Assembly (NCBI GenBank): GCA_009692605.1
Contig: SHYV01000012.1
Location: 1 to 36,448 of the forward strand
From: Myxococcales bacterium
GTDB taxonomy: Bacteria; Myxococcota_A; UBA796; SXON01
Direction: 5' to 3'
DNA: 36,448 nucleotides
The notes beneath the pieces are model-generated. The model searched no databases. It had not been told where the DNA came from and worked only from the letters and a program-made list of their open reading frames with translations. The translations under genes were made by a program, and so were the position numbers. Positions 16,445-24,926 of this stretch are shown one piece after another. How positions within the stretch are numbered: the first letter of the stretch is position 1; each line of letters opens with the position of its first letter.

Positions 16445-17939
16445 GGACGTCCTCCGACGCCCAGTCGGCGAAGAACGCGATTCGCCGGGTGTCCACGCTC
16501 GCCGGACGCGCGCGTGGGCGCGCCCACTCCCGCAGCTCCTTGAGCCGGTCGTCCATGGTCACCGCCAGCGGGATGGTGTCGCGCGCCACCCGCACGAGGT
16601 CACCCTGAGACATCTCGCGCCCAGCCGAAAACCCCCTGAACAGGGCGGCGACCACCAACTGCTCCAGCTCCGCCCCGGAGTACCGCTCGGTGTCCTCCGC
16701 GATCGCCAGCAGGTCGTACTCATCGGGGTTTCGGTTCTTGCGTCGCAGGTGAATGTCGAGGATCTGGAGCCGCTCGTGCACGTTGGGCAGGTCGACGAAG
16801 AAGATCTCGTCAAAACGTCCCTTTCGCAGCAGTTCGGGGGGCAGCGCCCGAACGTCGTTGGCGGTCGCCACCACGAACACCGGCTTCTGCTTGTCCTGCA
16901 TCCAGGTCAGGAACGAGCCAAACACCCGTCCGCCGCCCCCCCCCTCGCTCAAAAAGCCCTTCTCGATCTCGTCGATCCACAGCACCACAGGGGCCAGGCT
17001 CTCCGCGATCGCGATGGTGTCGCGCAGCCCCTCTTCGGCCCGGCCCGCGAACAACGTCGCCACGTCCAGACGCAAGAGCGGCAGGTGCCAGAGATCGGCG
17101 ACCGCCTTCGCGGAGAGCGACTTTCCGCAGCCCTGCACCCCGAGCAGGAACAGCCCCTTGGGCTCGGGCAGCCCGTACTGCCGGGCGCGGTCCGAGAACG
17201 AAGGCGTACGCTCGTTCAACCACAGCTTGAGGTTCTCGAGGCCCCCCACTTGGGCCATGCTCATGTCCGGCTTGATGAACTCCAGGAATCGCGAGCGGCG
17301 CAGCATCCGCGCCTTCTCGTCCAGCAACGCGGCCACGTCCTTCTCCTCGAACCGCCGCCCCTCAAGCAGCATGCGCGCGTACGCCCGCTTGATCTCCTTC
17401 TCCGTCAGGCCAAGCGACGCGGTGATGAACTGGTCAAACCGCTCCGGCGGCACGGCGATCGCCTGACGGTCGAGCAGGACGGCGAGCAGCTTGGCGATCT
17501 CGCGACGGTCCGGCAGCGGCGCATCGAGGATGGCGATGTCCTTCTCCAGCTCACGCGGCACGTTGGCCGTGTGGGACAGGAAGACCACTGCCTGCTTTCG
17601 CTGCTCCAGCTCGGGCTCGAGGTCCCGCAGGCGACGGACCATCGTCGGGTCGTCCATCCAGACCGACGCGTCCTCGAACAGAAAAAACGCCGGCCCGGTG
17701 ACCGTCGCGATGTACGCCACGCCGCCGGCCATCGTCAGGGTGTCCGGCAGGGCAACCGAGTCAGCCGCCAACCCGCGCTGCAGCCCCGTGCTGCTCCTCC
17801 AGCGGAAGAGCTGAATTCCCTGCGCCGCGGCGATCTTCGCGAGGCCGCGCTCTACCCGGTCCTCCTCCGCGCTTTGGACCCAGATCAGCGGGTACCGAGC
17901 TGCGACGAGCTGGGGGATCCGCGCGAGGAGCTCTTCCAT
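16437..17939 (-). CDS. Ycf46-like AAA ATPase
   Basis: A 500-residue soluble AAA protein. The N-terminal half (about 1-230) begins [20 protein letters not shown], a hallmark of the Ycf46 group. The AAA module (about 255-450) has Walker A GVQGCGKS, Walker [13 protein letters not shown], a sensor-1 stretch FVVATAND and [16 protein letters not shown] carrying the likely arginine finger. Related cyanobacterial Ycf46 is linked to stress and photosynthesis, but the molecular task is unsettled. The gene starts 23 bases after the anti-sigma gene and overlaps gpsA by eight bases. Confidence 0.88.
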   Translation of the reverse strand: MEELLARIPQLVAARYPLIWVQSAEEDRVERGLAKIAAAQGIQLFRWRSSTGLQRGLAADSVALPDTLTMAGGVAYIATVTGPAFFLFEDASVWMDDPTMVRRLRDLEPELEQRKQAVVFLSHTANVPRELEKDIAILDAPLPDRREIAKLLAVLLDRQAIAVPPERFDQFITASLGLTEKEIKRAYARMLLEGRRFEEKDVAALLDEKARMLRRSRFLEFIKPDMSMAQVGGLENLKLWLNERTPSFSDRARQYGLPEPKGLFLLGVQGCGKSLSAKAVADLWHLPLLRLDVATLFAGRAEEGLRDTIAIAESLAPVVLWIDEIEKGFLSEGGGGGRVFGSFLTWMQDKQKPVFVVATANDVRALPPELLRKGRFDEIFFVDLPNVHERLQILDIHLRRKNRNPDEYDLLAIAEDTERYSGAELEQLVVAALFRGFSAGREMSQGDLVRVARDTIPLAVTMDDRLKELREWARPRARPASVDTRRIAFFADWASEDVHE

Positions 17940-17962
17940 CCGGGAGAGCTATCAAGAAAGGG

Positions 17963-18913
17963 CTACTTATGTACCTCGATGGACACCGGCACCTCTGTCC
18001 CGTTCTGGTAGAGGACCCCCGGGTCGGTGGCGATGGTATCGACAGTGCCCATCAACATGAGCCTGCGCTGGAGCTCCTCCACGTTGTAGGACGGCACAAA
18101 CACCCGCACCGCGGCCGAGTCGCCTTCGTCCATCGGGTAGTCCGCGAGCGGGCGCCCCTTGGCGTCCACGATTCGTCCCCCGAGCGTCGCCGCCACCGTG
18201 ATCAGCTCCTTCAACGGGTTCGCACCGACCGCGTGGACCCGGTACCGCCACGGTGCAGGAGAATACAGCGTTCCCACCTGAACGCTCTGGGTCTGGGACC
18301 CGTCGGACAGCGCGCCCTCCTTCGCCTCCCCGTCCCGCTCCCAGTCAGGCTGGAACGCCTCGCGGTCCACCCCGTTGTCCGCCATCTGGCGGCTGGCACT
18401 AGCGGTAGGCTTGCGGCTGGGCGCGCTCTTGGGGGCCGCGCCGGCTGCGAAGCCGCCCTCATCACCGAGAACCCCATTGGCCTGAGCGTTTCCGTCTGCC
18501 GCGGGCAGGTCCGGGACCGGAGACGGAGCCTGAGCCGCAGCGACGGTAGGAGCGGTGTCCGGCGCGGGCTCGTTCGCGGTCTGCTGCTGCGTGCCAACGA
18601 CGATCAAGGCCATGGCGGCTACGGCAGCGATGCCGATGTAGTCGTAGCGCACCCGGCGCAGGGCCACCCGCAGCCGGCTCGGCGGCGGCTCGACGGCGAG
18701 GCGGATGTGAAGGCGGTTCGCGAACCCGTCGGGGGCGAGCATCGGCCCGTTGGAGCGCAGGAACTCGATAGCTCCCCGGAGCTGCTCAAACTCGGCGCGG
18801 AGCTCAGGGTCGCGCTGGATGGCGGCCTCGACCTCGCGGGCTTCCCCAGTCGGAAGGTCCCCGTCGAGGTAGGCGGACAGACGGTTTCGGGCGAAGAAGG
18901 TGTCCATGCTCAT
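17963..18913 (-). CDS. Membrane anti-sigma factor (zinc-ligand-poor)
   Basis: A 316-residue single-pass protein encoded directly after an ECF sigma factor, overlapping it by four bases (ATGA). The N-terminal cytoplasmic domain (about 6-75; RLSAYLDGDLPTGEAREVEAAI, then DPELRAEFEQLRG) has the helical pattern of anti-sigma domains. It lacks the HxxxCxxC zinc ligands of the ZAS/zf-HC2 type. One membrane helix is at about 92-108. An Ala/Pro-rich linker and a periplasmic C-terminal domain (about 235-316) follow. That domain contains PMDEGDSAAVRVFVPSYNVEELQRRL and LMGTVDTIATDPG, somewhat like the DUF4349-type domains of other anti-sigma proteins. It probably holds the sigma factor at the membrane until an envelope signal releases it. 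ATG 18913 (chosen) and ATG 18907 are both possible; GGAGG lies upstream. Confidence 0.82.
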   Translation of the reverse strand: MSMDTFFARNRLSAYLDGDLPTGEAREVEAAIQRDPELRAEFEQLRGAIEFLRSNGPMLAPDGFANRLHIRLAVEPPPSRLRVALRRVRYDYIGIAAVAAMALIVVGTQQQTANEPAPDTAPTVAAAQAPSPVPDLPAADGNAQANGVLGDEGGFAAGAAPKSAPSRKPTASASRQMADNGVDREAFQPDWERDGEAKEGALSDGSQTQSVQVGTLYSPAPWRYRVHAVGANPLKELITVAATLGGRIVDAKGRPLADYPMDEGDSAAVRVFVPSYNVEELQRRLMLMGTVDTIATDPGVLYQNGTEVPVSIEVHK

Positions 18914-19554
18914 ATGTCCTCCCGCCCGATCTTCCGGGCGAGAATCGCCGCGAGCTCGGCTCGGGCGCGATGAATGCGGCTCTTTACGGTGCCGCGGGGA
19001 AGGTCGAGGATCTCGCCAATTTCTTCGTAGGGCAGGTCCTCCACGTCGCGAAGGAGAAGGATCTGGCGATGTTCTTCGTCAAGCTGCGCCAGCGCTGCGG
19101 TGATGAGCGACTCGGCCTCATTTCGGTGCACGCGGGAGTCGCTGCTGGCGACCTCGTCGGCGATCTGTCGGCCGGGCAGGTCTTGTTCGCCCGGAGCAGG
19201 CGGCCCGTCGATCGTCTCGTGCCGTCGGTAGCCACGCCGGTTGCGGTAGAGGCGATGGTTCTTGCAGTGGTTCAGCGTGACCTTGAACACCCAGGTGGAG
19301 AGCTGGCTCTCCCCGCGGAACCCGGGCAGCGAGCGGTATAGGGCGATGAAGACGTCTTGTGCGGTCTCCTCCGCCCCCTGCGCGTCGTCGAGCCAGCGGC
19401 GGCACAGGGTGTAGACCCGGTCCTGGTAACGCCGGACGATCTCGTCAAACGCGCGTCGATCACCGTGCGTAAAGCGGTCGACGAGGTCGCTGTCGGTCGG
19501 CCCCGCGAGCCTCAAGCCCGGAAAGGACACAGCGGCGAGGAGGGCAACGAGCAT
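18910..19554 (-). CDS. ECF RNA polymerase sigma factor (RpoE-like)
   Basis: A 214-residue sigma-70 factor of the extracytoplasmic-function class, with regions 2 and 4 only. Region 2 includes DRRAFDEIVRRYQDRVYTL, TAQDVFIALYRSLPGFRGES and STWVFKVTLNHCKNHRL. Region 4 includes LAQLDEEHRQILLLRDVEDL and YEEIGEILDLPRGTVKSRIHRAR, the -35-binding helix-turn-helix. The spacing and the co-encoded membrane anti-sigma factor suggest an envelope-stress system. It heads the apparent operon sigma, anti-sigma, Ycf46-like AAA, gpsA, PilU-PilT-like ATPase. A promoter with the sigma-E consensus lies just upstream and probably gives autoregulation. ATG 19554 is the likely start. Confidence 0.94.
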   Translation of the reverse strand: MLVALLAAVSFPGLRLAGPTDSDLVDRFTHGDRRAFDEIVRRYQDRVYTLCRRWLDDAQGAEETAQDVFIALYRSLPGFRGESQLSTWVFKVTLNHCKNHRLYRNRRGYRRHETIDGPPAPGEQDLPGRQIADEVASSDSRVHRNEAESLITAALAQLDEEHRQILLLRDVEDLPYEEIGEILDLPRGTVKSRIHRARAELAAILARKIGREDI

Positions 19555-19586
19555 AGGAACCTTGGAGCTGGCTCGGGTGGGAGGAG

Positions 19587-19614
19587 CTGGACATCCGCTC
19601 TGGAAGAAAGTTCC
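19587..19614 (-). promoter_or_regulatory. Sigma-E-type promoter upstream of the ECF sigma gene
   Basis: On the minus strand, GGAACTT (19614-19608) matches the -35 consensus of E. coli sigma-E. TCCAG (19591-19587), a plausible -10, follows after 16 bases. The start point would be near 19580, leaving about 25 bases of leader before ATG 19554. The exact -35 match upstream of an ECF gene suggests autoregulation. The -10 element is weaker, so the assignment is tentative. Confidence 0.6.
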
Positions 19615-19717
19615 GCGGCGACGCTGATCCGGGTTAATTCACAAGAACAGGGCCGTCGCCCCATCGCCCTACCGCGTCAACTTCGGCACGCTTATGAGGC
19701 CGTAGCACAGGATAAAG

Positions 19718-20185
19718 TTGGATCGTACTCCTCTCCTCGTCGGTGTCGATGGCCCGCTGGCCGGCAACCGGTATCCGGTCACCGTGGCTGGCTTGAGGCT
19801 CGGGCGCGATCCGGCGAACGAGGTGCACATCGACGACGGAGGCGTGAGCCGCCAGCACGCGCGGGTGCTGCTCCACAACGGCGCGGTGTGGGTGCAAGAC
19901 GCCGGAAGTCGGAACGGCCTTTTCGTCAACGGGCAGCGCGTTCCTGACCACAAGCAGGTCAAGGAGGGCGACCGCATCGTGCTCGGCGCGCACACGTTCA
20001 CCGTCGAGCTTGTCGCCGCCGAACGGGCCGAGCCGGAGGCCCTGGCTCCTCCGCGGCCCACCGCGGCCGCAGCGACCGGGTCTGGAAGCCCGGCATGGCC
20101 GATCGCCCTGGTGGGTGCCGCCATGCTCCTGTTCGTGGCCTGCTCAGGGCTCGCCGCGGCGCTGTGGTGGGCCTCGGCGAACTAA
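19718..20185 (+). CDS. FHA domain protein with C-terminal membrane anchor
   Basis: A 155-residue protein. Residues about 3-100 form an FHA domain with GLRLGRDP, SRQHARV and SRNGLFVNG followed by KEGDRIVLGAHTF, so the phosphothreonine-binding residues are intact. After an Ala/Pro linker, one hydrophobic helix (about 128-150) ends two residues from the C-terminus, anchoring the domain on the cytoplasmic face. The start is TTG 19718, with GGATAA just before it. The gene is divergent from the ECF sigma gene, with about 160 bases between them, and convergent with the peptide transporter. It is probably a membrane-localised reader of kinase signalling. Confidence 0.85.
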   Translation: MDRTPLLVGVDGPLAGNRYPVTVAGLRLGRDPANEVHIDDGGVSRQHARVLLHNGAVWVQDAGSRNGLFVNGQRVPDHKQVKEGDRIVLGAHTFTVELVAAERAEPEALAPPRPTAAAATGSGSPAWPIALVGAAMLLFVACSGLAAALWWASAN

Positions 20186-20194
20186 AGCGCGTGA

Positions 20195-20223
20195 GTCAGG
20201 TGCCAGAACCGGCAGGCCCTGAC
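20195..20223. terminator. Candidate hairpin between convergent FHA and POT genes
   Basis: GTCAGG-TGCC and GGCA-(bulge)-CCTGAC can pair around an AGAACC loop, giving about 10 bp in two blocks, in the 41-base gap between convergent stops. No T-run follows on either strand, so a classical intrinsic terminator is not certain. A nearly identical core, TGCCGGAACCGGC, sits at the other convergent junction at 31388-31400. Confidence 0.4.
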
Positions 20224-20226
20224 CGA

Positions 20227-21804
20227 TCAGTCGTCGCGACCGGCGGACAGCGGCTTCAGGAACGGCGTCGCGATCAGGACCAGCACGCCGATTCCAACCG
20301 AGCTGACCACGAATACGAAGAAGAAATCCGCTTGGCCGCCGAAATGCCACGGCAGCGTGATCTCCCCCTTCTCAATCGCCTCCACCTTGGAGGCGACGAT
20401 GCCGCCACCCAGGTTCGCGATGAAGCTGGAGATGAACCAGATGCCCATCAGCAGCGACATGAACTTCGCGGGCGCCACCTTGGTGACGTACGAGAGACCG
20501 GTGGGTGAGATGAACAGCTCGCCCACGGTGTGCACGAAGTACATCCCGAGCACCAGCCACATGCTGGCCTTCGCGCCCTCGGTCGCGGTGACCAAGCCAG
20601 CCATCGTCATCAACAAGTAGCCGAAGCCCACGAGCAGGAGCGCGATGCCGATCTTTGCGGGCTGGGAGGGGCTCCAGCCACGACGCCCGAGCTGGGTCCA
20701 GAGCCAGCCGAACAGCGGCGAGAGAATAATGACGAAGCCGGCGTTCACGGACTGGAACCACGTCGTCGGCACCACAAAGTCGCCCACCGTTCGGTCGGTG
20801 TACCGGTCGGTGAACAGGTTGACCGACGAGCCCGCCTGCTCGAAGGCGATCCAGAAGACCGCGTTGAACAGCATGAACAAGAAGATCGATGTGACCGGAC
20901 CGCGCTCCTCACGGGGCTGAGAGACCACGAACCACACGGCGAGGCCGAGCACGATCAGGGCTCCGATCGTCGTGACCGCAGGTGTCATCAACGAGTTGAA
21001 GATGGCGGTGACGCCGAAGTGGTAGCCGAGCGCGAACACCAGCGAGGCGCCGACGCCGATCAGCAAGAAGATCGGTGCGCGAGCTGCCAACGCTTCGTCG
21101 CGGGCCAGCCCGACGTGGCCAAGGTACCGGGGACGACCCCAGAGGTAACAAAGCAATCCCGCGATCATGCCGGCCGCCGCAGACCCGAAGCCCCAGTGCC
21201 AGCCCACCCGCTCGCCGAGCGTGCCACAGGTGAACGCGCAGATGAACGCGCCCACGTTGATGCCCATGTAGAAGATCGAGAAGGCGCCGTCGCGGCGCGG
21301 GTCGTGCTCGGGGTAGAGCTGCCCGACCATGACCGAGACGCTCGGCTTGAAGTGGCCGGTCCCGATGACGATCATCGCGAGCCCACCCATGAACACCGAG
21401 AGCCCCAAGCTCGAGTTCTCCATGCCGCCGAGCCCGGAGACGCCGAGCACGATGTGGCCCACGGCGATCAGGACGCCGCCCACCAACATCGAGCGGTGTG
21501 TCCCGATCATCTTGTCGGCGATGATGCCGCCGAACAGCGGGAGCAGGTACGCGAGGCCGGTGTACCAGCCGTAGAGCGTGGCGCCATCGCTGTCGCTCCA
21601 GCCACGGCCGGGGTTGAACCCGGCGAGCTTTCCGTCCGGGAGCGCCACCATGCCCGTGAGCGGGGTCGTCAGGTAGAGCACCAGCAGGCCGCGCATGCCG
21701 TAGTACGAAAAGCGCTCCCACATCTCCACGAGGAACAGCAGGAAAAGGCCGGGCGGGTGCCCCAGAAAGGTGGGCTGCTTTTCGGCGATGACGTGTTCCG
21801 ACAC
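20227..21804 (-). CDS. Proton-coupled di/tripeptide transporter (POT family)
   Basis: A 525-residue inner-membrane symporter with about 12-14 hydrophobic helices. The first helix carries EMWERFSYYG, an exact match to the ExxERFxYYG motif of proton-coupled peptide transporters. It is followed by GMRGLLVLYL and FGGIIADKMIG, and the FKPSVSVMVGQLY region is also typical. The family imports small peptides driven by protons. The start is GTG 21804, preceded by GGAG at six bases. The longer in-frame extension upstream is only the antisense of the formyltransferase-like gene. The gene is divergent from that gene, with 67 bases between them. Confidence 0.92.
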   Translation of the reverse strand: MSEHVIAEKQPTFLGHPPGLFLLFLVEMWERFSYYGMRGLLVLYLTTPLTGMVALPDGKLAGFNPGRGWSDSDGATLYGWYTGLAYLLPLFGGIIADKMIGTHRSMLVGGVLIAVGHIVLGVSGLGGMENSSLGLSVFMGGLAMIVIGTGHFKPSVSVMVGQLYPEHDPRRDGAFSIFYMGINVGAFICAFTCGTLGERVGWHWGFGSAAAGMIAGLLCYLWGRPRYLGHVGLARDEALAARAPIFLLIGVGASLVFALGYHFGVTAIFNSLMTPAVTTIGALIVLGLAVWFVVSQPREERGPVTSIFLFMLFNAVFWIAFEQAGSSVNLFTDRYTDRTVGDFVVPTTWFQSVNAGFVIILSPLFGWLWTQLGRRGWSPSQPAKIGIALLLVGFGYLLMTMAGLVTATEGAKASMWLVLGMYFVHTVGELFISPTGLSYVTKVAPAKFMSLLMGIWFISSFIANLGGGIVASKVEAIEKGEITLPWHFGGQADFFFVFVVSSVGIGVLVLIATPFLKPLSAGRDD

Positions 21805-21871
21805 AGGAGGCTCCAGAAGGCTGCGCGAGGGTATCACAGGTGAGCGCTCGCCAAGACGATACGCAGGCCCG

Positions 21872-22795
21872 ATGAAGACGGTACAGCTGCTCGGAAGCAC
21901 GACGCTCGCGCGCGTTGCCCTGCCCTGGTTCATCGAGAATGGGGGCGGGCTCGGGGCGCGCGTCATCGCGCTCGACCCCGGGGACGAGGACGAAGCGCAG
22001 CCCTGGTTCGCCCCGGTGCGCGGCCTCTGCCGCGAGCTCGGCGTGCCCATCGGCCTGCGCACCGCCGACCTCGTGCTCGATCTCGACCCGGATCGGGCCA
22101 GTGAAGCGCCTGAGCAGCGACTCTCGGCGAGGGTGTGCGTGCGCGTCCTCGGGCCAGCCGGGATTACGCCTGATCTATGCCGGGCGCTGCTCCCGGGGAG
22201 GTCGGGCATCCCCGGTGAGTGGGCGATGATCTTCGGGGACGGCGCCGCGGTGCACGCTCGGGTCCCGCTCGCCATCCTGAAGCGCGACGATGGGCCCACC
22301 TTGCTGGCCCGGGCCACGCTGCGGGGCATCGAAGCGGTCGCGGCAGGGTGGGGCGCGGTCACGCCCGGCGAGCATCTGGGGACCGCCGACGTGAGTACGC
22401 AGAGCTGGCCCGGCCAGGCACCCGGCCGGTTCCGCCTGTCCGAGGCACAGCTGGTCTGGGAGCGGCCGGCGCCGGAGCTGTGGGCGCGCATCCGCGCGCT
22501 GGCCGGGCCGTGGGGCGGCGCCCGCTGCCACCTCGGGAACACCGCTGTCTCCATCGAGTCTGCCGAGCTCGCCGAGGTGGACCCGGCCACGCTGCGCGCG
22601 CACCTCCCGGGCACGATCATCGCGGTGGATACCGGTCTCGTCGTCGCCTGTGGTGCCGACGCCGCCGGGGCAGGTCGGGCCGGCTCCACCGGCGCGCTCC
22701 GCCTACTCACGATGCGGCCGGCGTGGAGACCCATGAGGCGCGCCGCCGAATACGCGACCGAGGTCGGCGCCGGGCCCGGCTATCAGCTCTGCTGA
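21872..22795 (+). CDS. Formyltransferase-like (Fmt-like) protein lacking the catalytic Asn-His motif
   Basis: A 307-residue protein whose layout resembles methionyl-tRNA formyltransferase. The N-terminal start VQLLGSTTLARVALPWF and the later LCRELGVPIGL parallel the Fmt formyl-folate domain. A remnant reads LLPGRSGIPGEWAMIFGD. The C-terminal half resembles the Fmt C-terminal domain: QLVWERPAPELWARIRALAGPWGGARCHLGN and PGTIIAVDTGLVVACG. The N-x-H before SLLP, required for formyl transfer, is missing, and the DTG region downstream reads RDDGP. The protein is therefore probably not a working formyltransferase; it may bind tRNA or be a structural paralogue. The distant similarity was judged by eye. 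ATG 21872 was chosen as the first start clear of the transporter; no strong ribosome-binding site is seen. Confidence 0.6.
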   Translation: MKTVQLLGSTTLARVALPWFIENGGGLGARVIALDPGDEDEAQPWFAPVRGLCRELGVPIGLRTADLVLDLDPDRASEAPEQRLSARVCVRVLGPAGITPDLCRALLPGRSGIPGEWAMIFGDGAAVHARVPLAILKRDDGPTLLARATLRGIEAVAAGWGAVTPGEHLGTADVSTQSWPGQAPGRFRLSEAQLVWERPAPELWARIRALAGPWGGARCHLGNTAVSIESAELAEVDPATLRAHLPGTIIAVDTGLVVACGADAAGAGRAGSTGALRLLTMRPAWRPMRRAAEYATEVGAGPGYQLC

Positions 22796-22900
22796 CGGGG
22801 CACCGCGCGGCCGCGACGCAGGTGTTGTCGGAGCCAGCCGTAGCCGAATTCACACCCCCGACGTGCCCGGGGTGGTATCCTACCGCGTGACGAGGTCTGC

Positions 22901-24355
22901 ATGGCGATCACCCTGATCAATCCCCCCGAGAAGAAGCGTGTCTGGGCCGGCATCGCCGAGAGCATGAGCTACGGCGTGTACTGCTTCCCCCCGCTGGCGT
23001 TGATGTACCTGCAGGCGAGCATCGAAAAGCGCACCTCCCAGCCGTGCGAGATCTACGACGCGATCGTCGACGACATGGACCACCCCGAGTTCGAGGCCGG
23101 GCTCAAGCGCCACGATCTGGATCTGGTGGGCATTTCCACCTACACCCACTCGCTGCCCGACGTGCAGATGACCATCAACGCCGTCCGGAAGCTCAATCCG
23201 AACGCGCACATCTCGCTCGGCGGGCCCCACCCGATCATGTTCCCCGACTACGCGATCGGGCTCGAAGGCGTCGACAGCATCTGCCTTGGCGACGGCGACG
23301 ATGTCATCGTGGACATGGTCAAGGCCATGGACGAGGGCAAGTCCATGGAGGGGATCGCCGGGCTGTGGCTCAAGGACCGGAAAAGCGGCCAGATCACGAA
23401 GAACGTCGCGCGGCGGGAGCTTAAAAACCTCGATTGGCAGATCTGGCCCGACCGCGCACGCACGCGCTACCGGGACTACTGGGTGCCCGGGTCCAAACAG
23501 CCGCTGGTCACCACCGCGATCACCTCCAAGGGCTGCCCCCACTCCTGTCCCTTCTGCTTCACCTACAAGAAGCAGTACCGCATCCGCGACATCGACAACA
23601 TCCTCGACGAGATGGAGCATTGCGTCTCGCTCGGCATCACCGAGACGTTCTTCGTGGACGACCTGTTCACCCCGAACAGCCAGTGGGCGATGAAGTTCTG
23701 CGACGGCATCGAGCGCCGCGGGCTGAAGTTCAACTGGGGCTACAAGACGACGATCGCAGGGACCACGCGCGAGCAAATCCGGCGTTGCCGAGAGGCCGGG
23801 GCGACCAAGATGCACTTCGGCGTCGAGTCGATGCACAACGAAGGCCTCGAGCAGCACGACAAACACTGCGACACCGACGACTGCCACCGCGTTTTCCGCT
23901 GGTGTCGCGAAGAGGGGGTCCGGTCGGTTGCCTACATCATGATCGGCGGACCGCTGGAGAAGAGCACGGCGCAGGTCGAGGCCAACCTGGAGGAGATGAT
24001 CAAGCTGGACGCCGACTACGCCGCGTTCGCGATCTACACGCCCTACCCCGGTACAGAGGCCTTCGAGCACGGCGCCAAGCTCGGCTTGTACCCAGCCGAT
24101 TGCTGGGACAAGCTCATGCGCGACCCGCTCTGCGGGGTGAAGGTCCCGGTGTGCTGGGAGGAGCACCTGACCCGAGAGCAGCTTCTGGACGCGCTCAAGC
24201 TCTGCCACCGGAAGTTCTACTTCCGGCCGCGGTTCATCCTGCGGCAGGTGAAGGCCCTGCAGAGCCCACAAGAGCTCAAGCGTTTGACCGATGCTGCGCT
24301 GTCGTTGGTGCGGCTTGAGCTCACGCGACCCACAGCGCACGAAGCGCCGATCTGA
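22901..24355 (+). CDS. B12-binding-domain-type radical SAM enzyme
   Basis: A 484-residue enzyme. Residues about 1-160 form a Rossmann-like cobalamin-binding domain (GISTYTHSLPD, ISLGGPHPIMFPDY, VDSICLGDGDDVI). The radical SAM core starts near 200. Its CxxxCxxC motif is CPHSCPFC, with Cys212, Cys216 and Cys219 binding the 4Fe-4S cluster. Later, FFVDDLFTPNS, GVESMHNEGLEQ and YIMIGGPLEKS are typical of the class, which includes hopanoid- and bacteriochlorophyll-modifying enzymes. The substrate is unknown. ATG 22901 is preceded by GAGGT at suitable spacing. A small lipoprotein gene starts 13 bases after the stop, suggesting co-transcription. Confidence 0.9.
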   Translation: MAITLINPPEKKRVWAGIAESMSYGVYCFPPLALMYLQASIEKRTSQPCEIYDAIVDDMDHPEFEAGLKRHDLDLVGISTYTHSLPDVQMTINAVRKLNPNAHISLGGPHPIMFPDYAIGLEGVDSICLGDGDDVIVDMVKAMDEGKSMEGIAGLWLKDRKSGQITKNVARRELKNLDWQIWPDRARTRYRDYWVPGSKQPLVTTAITSKGCPHSCPFCFTYKKQYRIRDIDNILDEMEHCVSLGITETFFVDDLFTPNSQWAMKFCDGIERRGLKFNWGYKTTIAGTTREQIRRCREAGATKMHFGVESMHNEGLEQHDKHCDTDDCHRVFRWCREEGVRSVAYIMIGGPLEKSTAQVEANLEEMIKLDADYAAFAIYTPYPGTEAFEHGAKLGLYPADCWDKLMRDPLCGVKVPVCWEEHLTREQLLDALKLCHRKFYFRPRFILRQVKALQSPQELKRLTDAALSLVRLELTRPTAHEAPI

Positions 24356-24368
24356 TAGCCTCTCCGGA

Positions 24369-24926
24369 ATGCGCTTTCCGCTCGCTGTCGTACTGCTGAA
24401 CCCCGGGCTGGCATGTGTCCTTGCCGCGTGCTCTCCAACGCCGCCGGGGGACAACCCGTTCGCCCCCGTCCGGATCGCCCCCGCCGTGGCGGTCGTGGTT
24501 CCAGCGGAGGATGCGTTCGAAGAGCCCGAGCCGATCAAGCTGTCGAGCGAAGACATGGCGAACGGCACCCTCGCGGTCGCGACCGCGGCCGGCGTCGACG
24601 TCGACGCGCTGCCCGGAGAGGCCCCGGTGGCGAGCGCGCTGCTCGGCTCCGTGCCCCCCGCGCCGGCAGGACCTCCCGCGGTTGGACTTCCGCCGGACAC
24701 CCGTTGGCCGGTTCGTCTGGTGAGCACCATCCCTCAGGCCCAACCGCCCCGCGCGGTGTTGGGGTTGCCGTCGGGGCTCGAAATCGTGGTATCCCCGGGC
24801 TCGATGCTGGCTGATCAGGGGCTGGTCGTGGTCGCAGTGAGCGCGGGCAAGGTCGAGCTCGCCCAGATCGAGCCGGCGGGGGACCACGCGAAGATCACGC
24901 AGATCACGTTGACGGCGCAGTACTAG
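24369..24926 (+). CDS. Small lipoprotein with PilP/GspC-like C-terminal region
   Basis: A 185-residue lipoprotein: hydrophobic signal, lipobox LAAC with Cys21, then a Pro/Ala-rich mature region. The C-terminal ~75 residues (WPVRLVSTIPQAQPPRAVLG, GLEIVVSPGSML and GKVELAQIEPAG) resemble the beta-rich HR-type domain of PilP and GspC, which in type IV pilus and type II secretion systems links inner-membrane platform to secretin. The resemblance is modest, and no secretin gene is nearby. ATG 24369 is the start for the lipobox. The stop codon TAG overlaps the opposite gene's stop (CTAG), so the two genes end on each other. Confidence 0.65.
   Translation: MRFPLAVVLLNPGLACVLAACSPTPPGDNPFAPVRIAPAVAVVVPAEDAFEEPEPIKLSSEDMANGTLAVATAAGVDVDALPGEAPVASALLGSVPPAPAGPPAVGLPPDTRWPVRLVSTIPQAQPPRAVLGLPSGLEIVVSPGSMLADQGLVVVAVSAGKVELAQIEPAGDHAKITQITLTAQY

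Noticed and set aside
16293-18011. A 572-codon plus-strand open frame over the AAA ATPase gene
   Set aside because: It is a GC-driven shadow of the AAA gene, which carries intact Walker motifs on the other strand.
22796-22900. B12 riboswitch upstream of the cobalamin-type radical SAM gene
   Set aside because: Only about 105 bases are available and no B12-box sequence is visible. Small GC-rich stems are not enough to call one.
22880-24730. A 616-codon minus-strand open frame over the radical SAM gene
   Set aside because: It is the antisense of a gene with clear CxxxCxxC and family motifs and shows no domain of its own.
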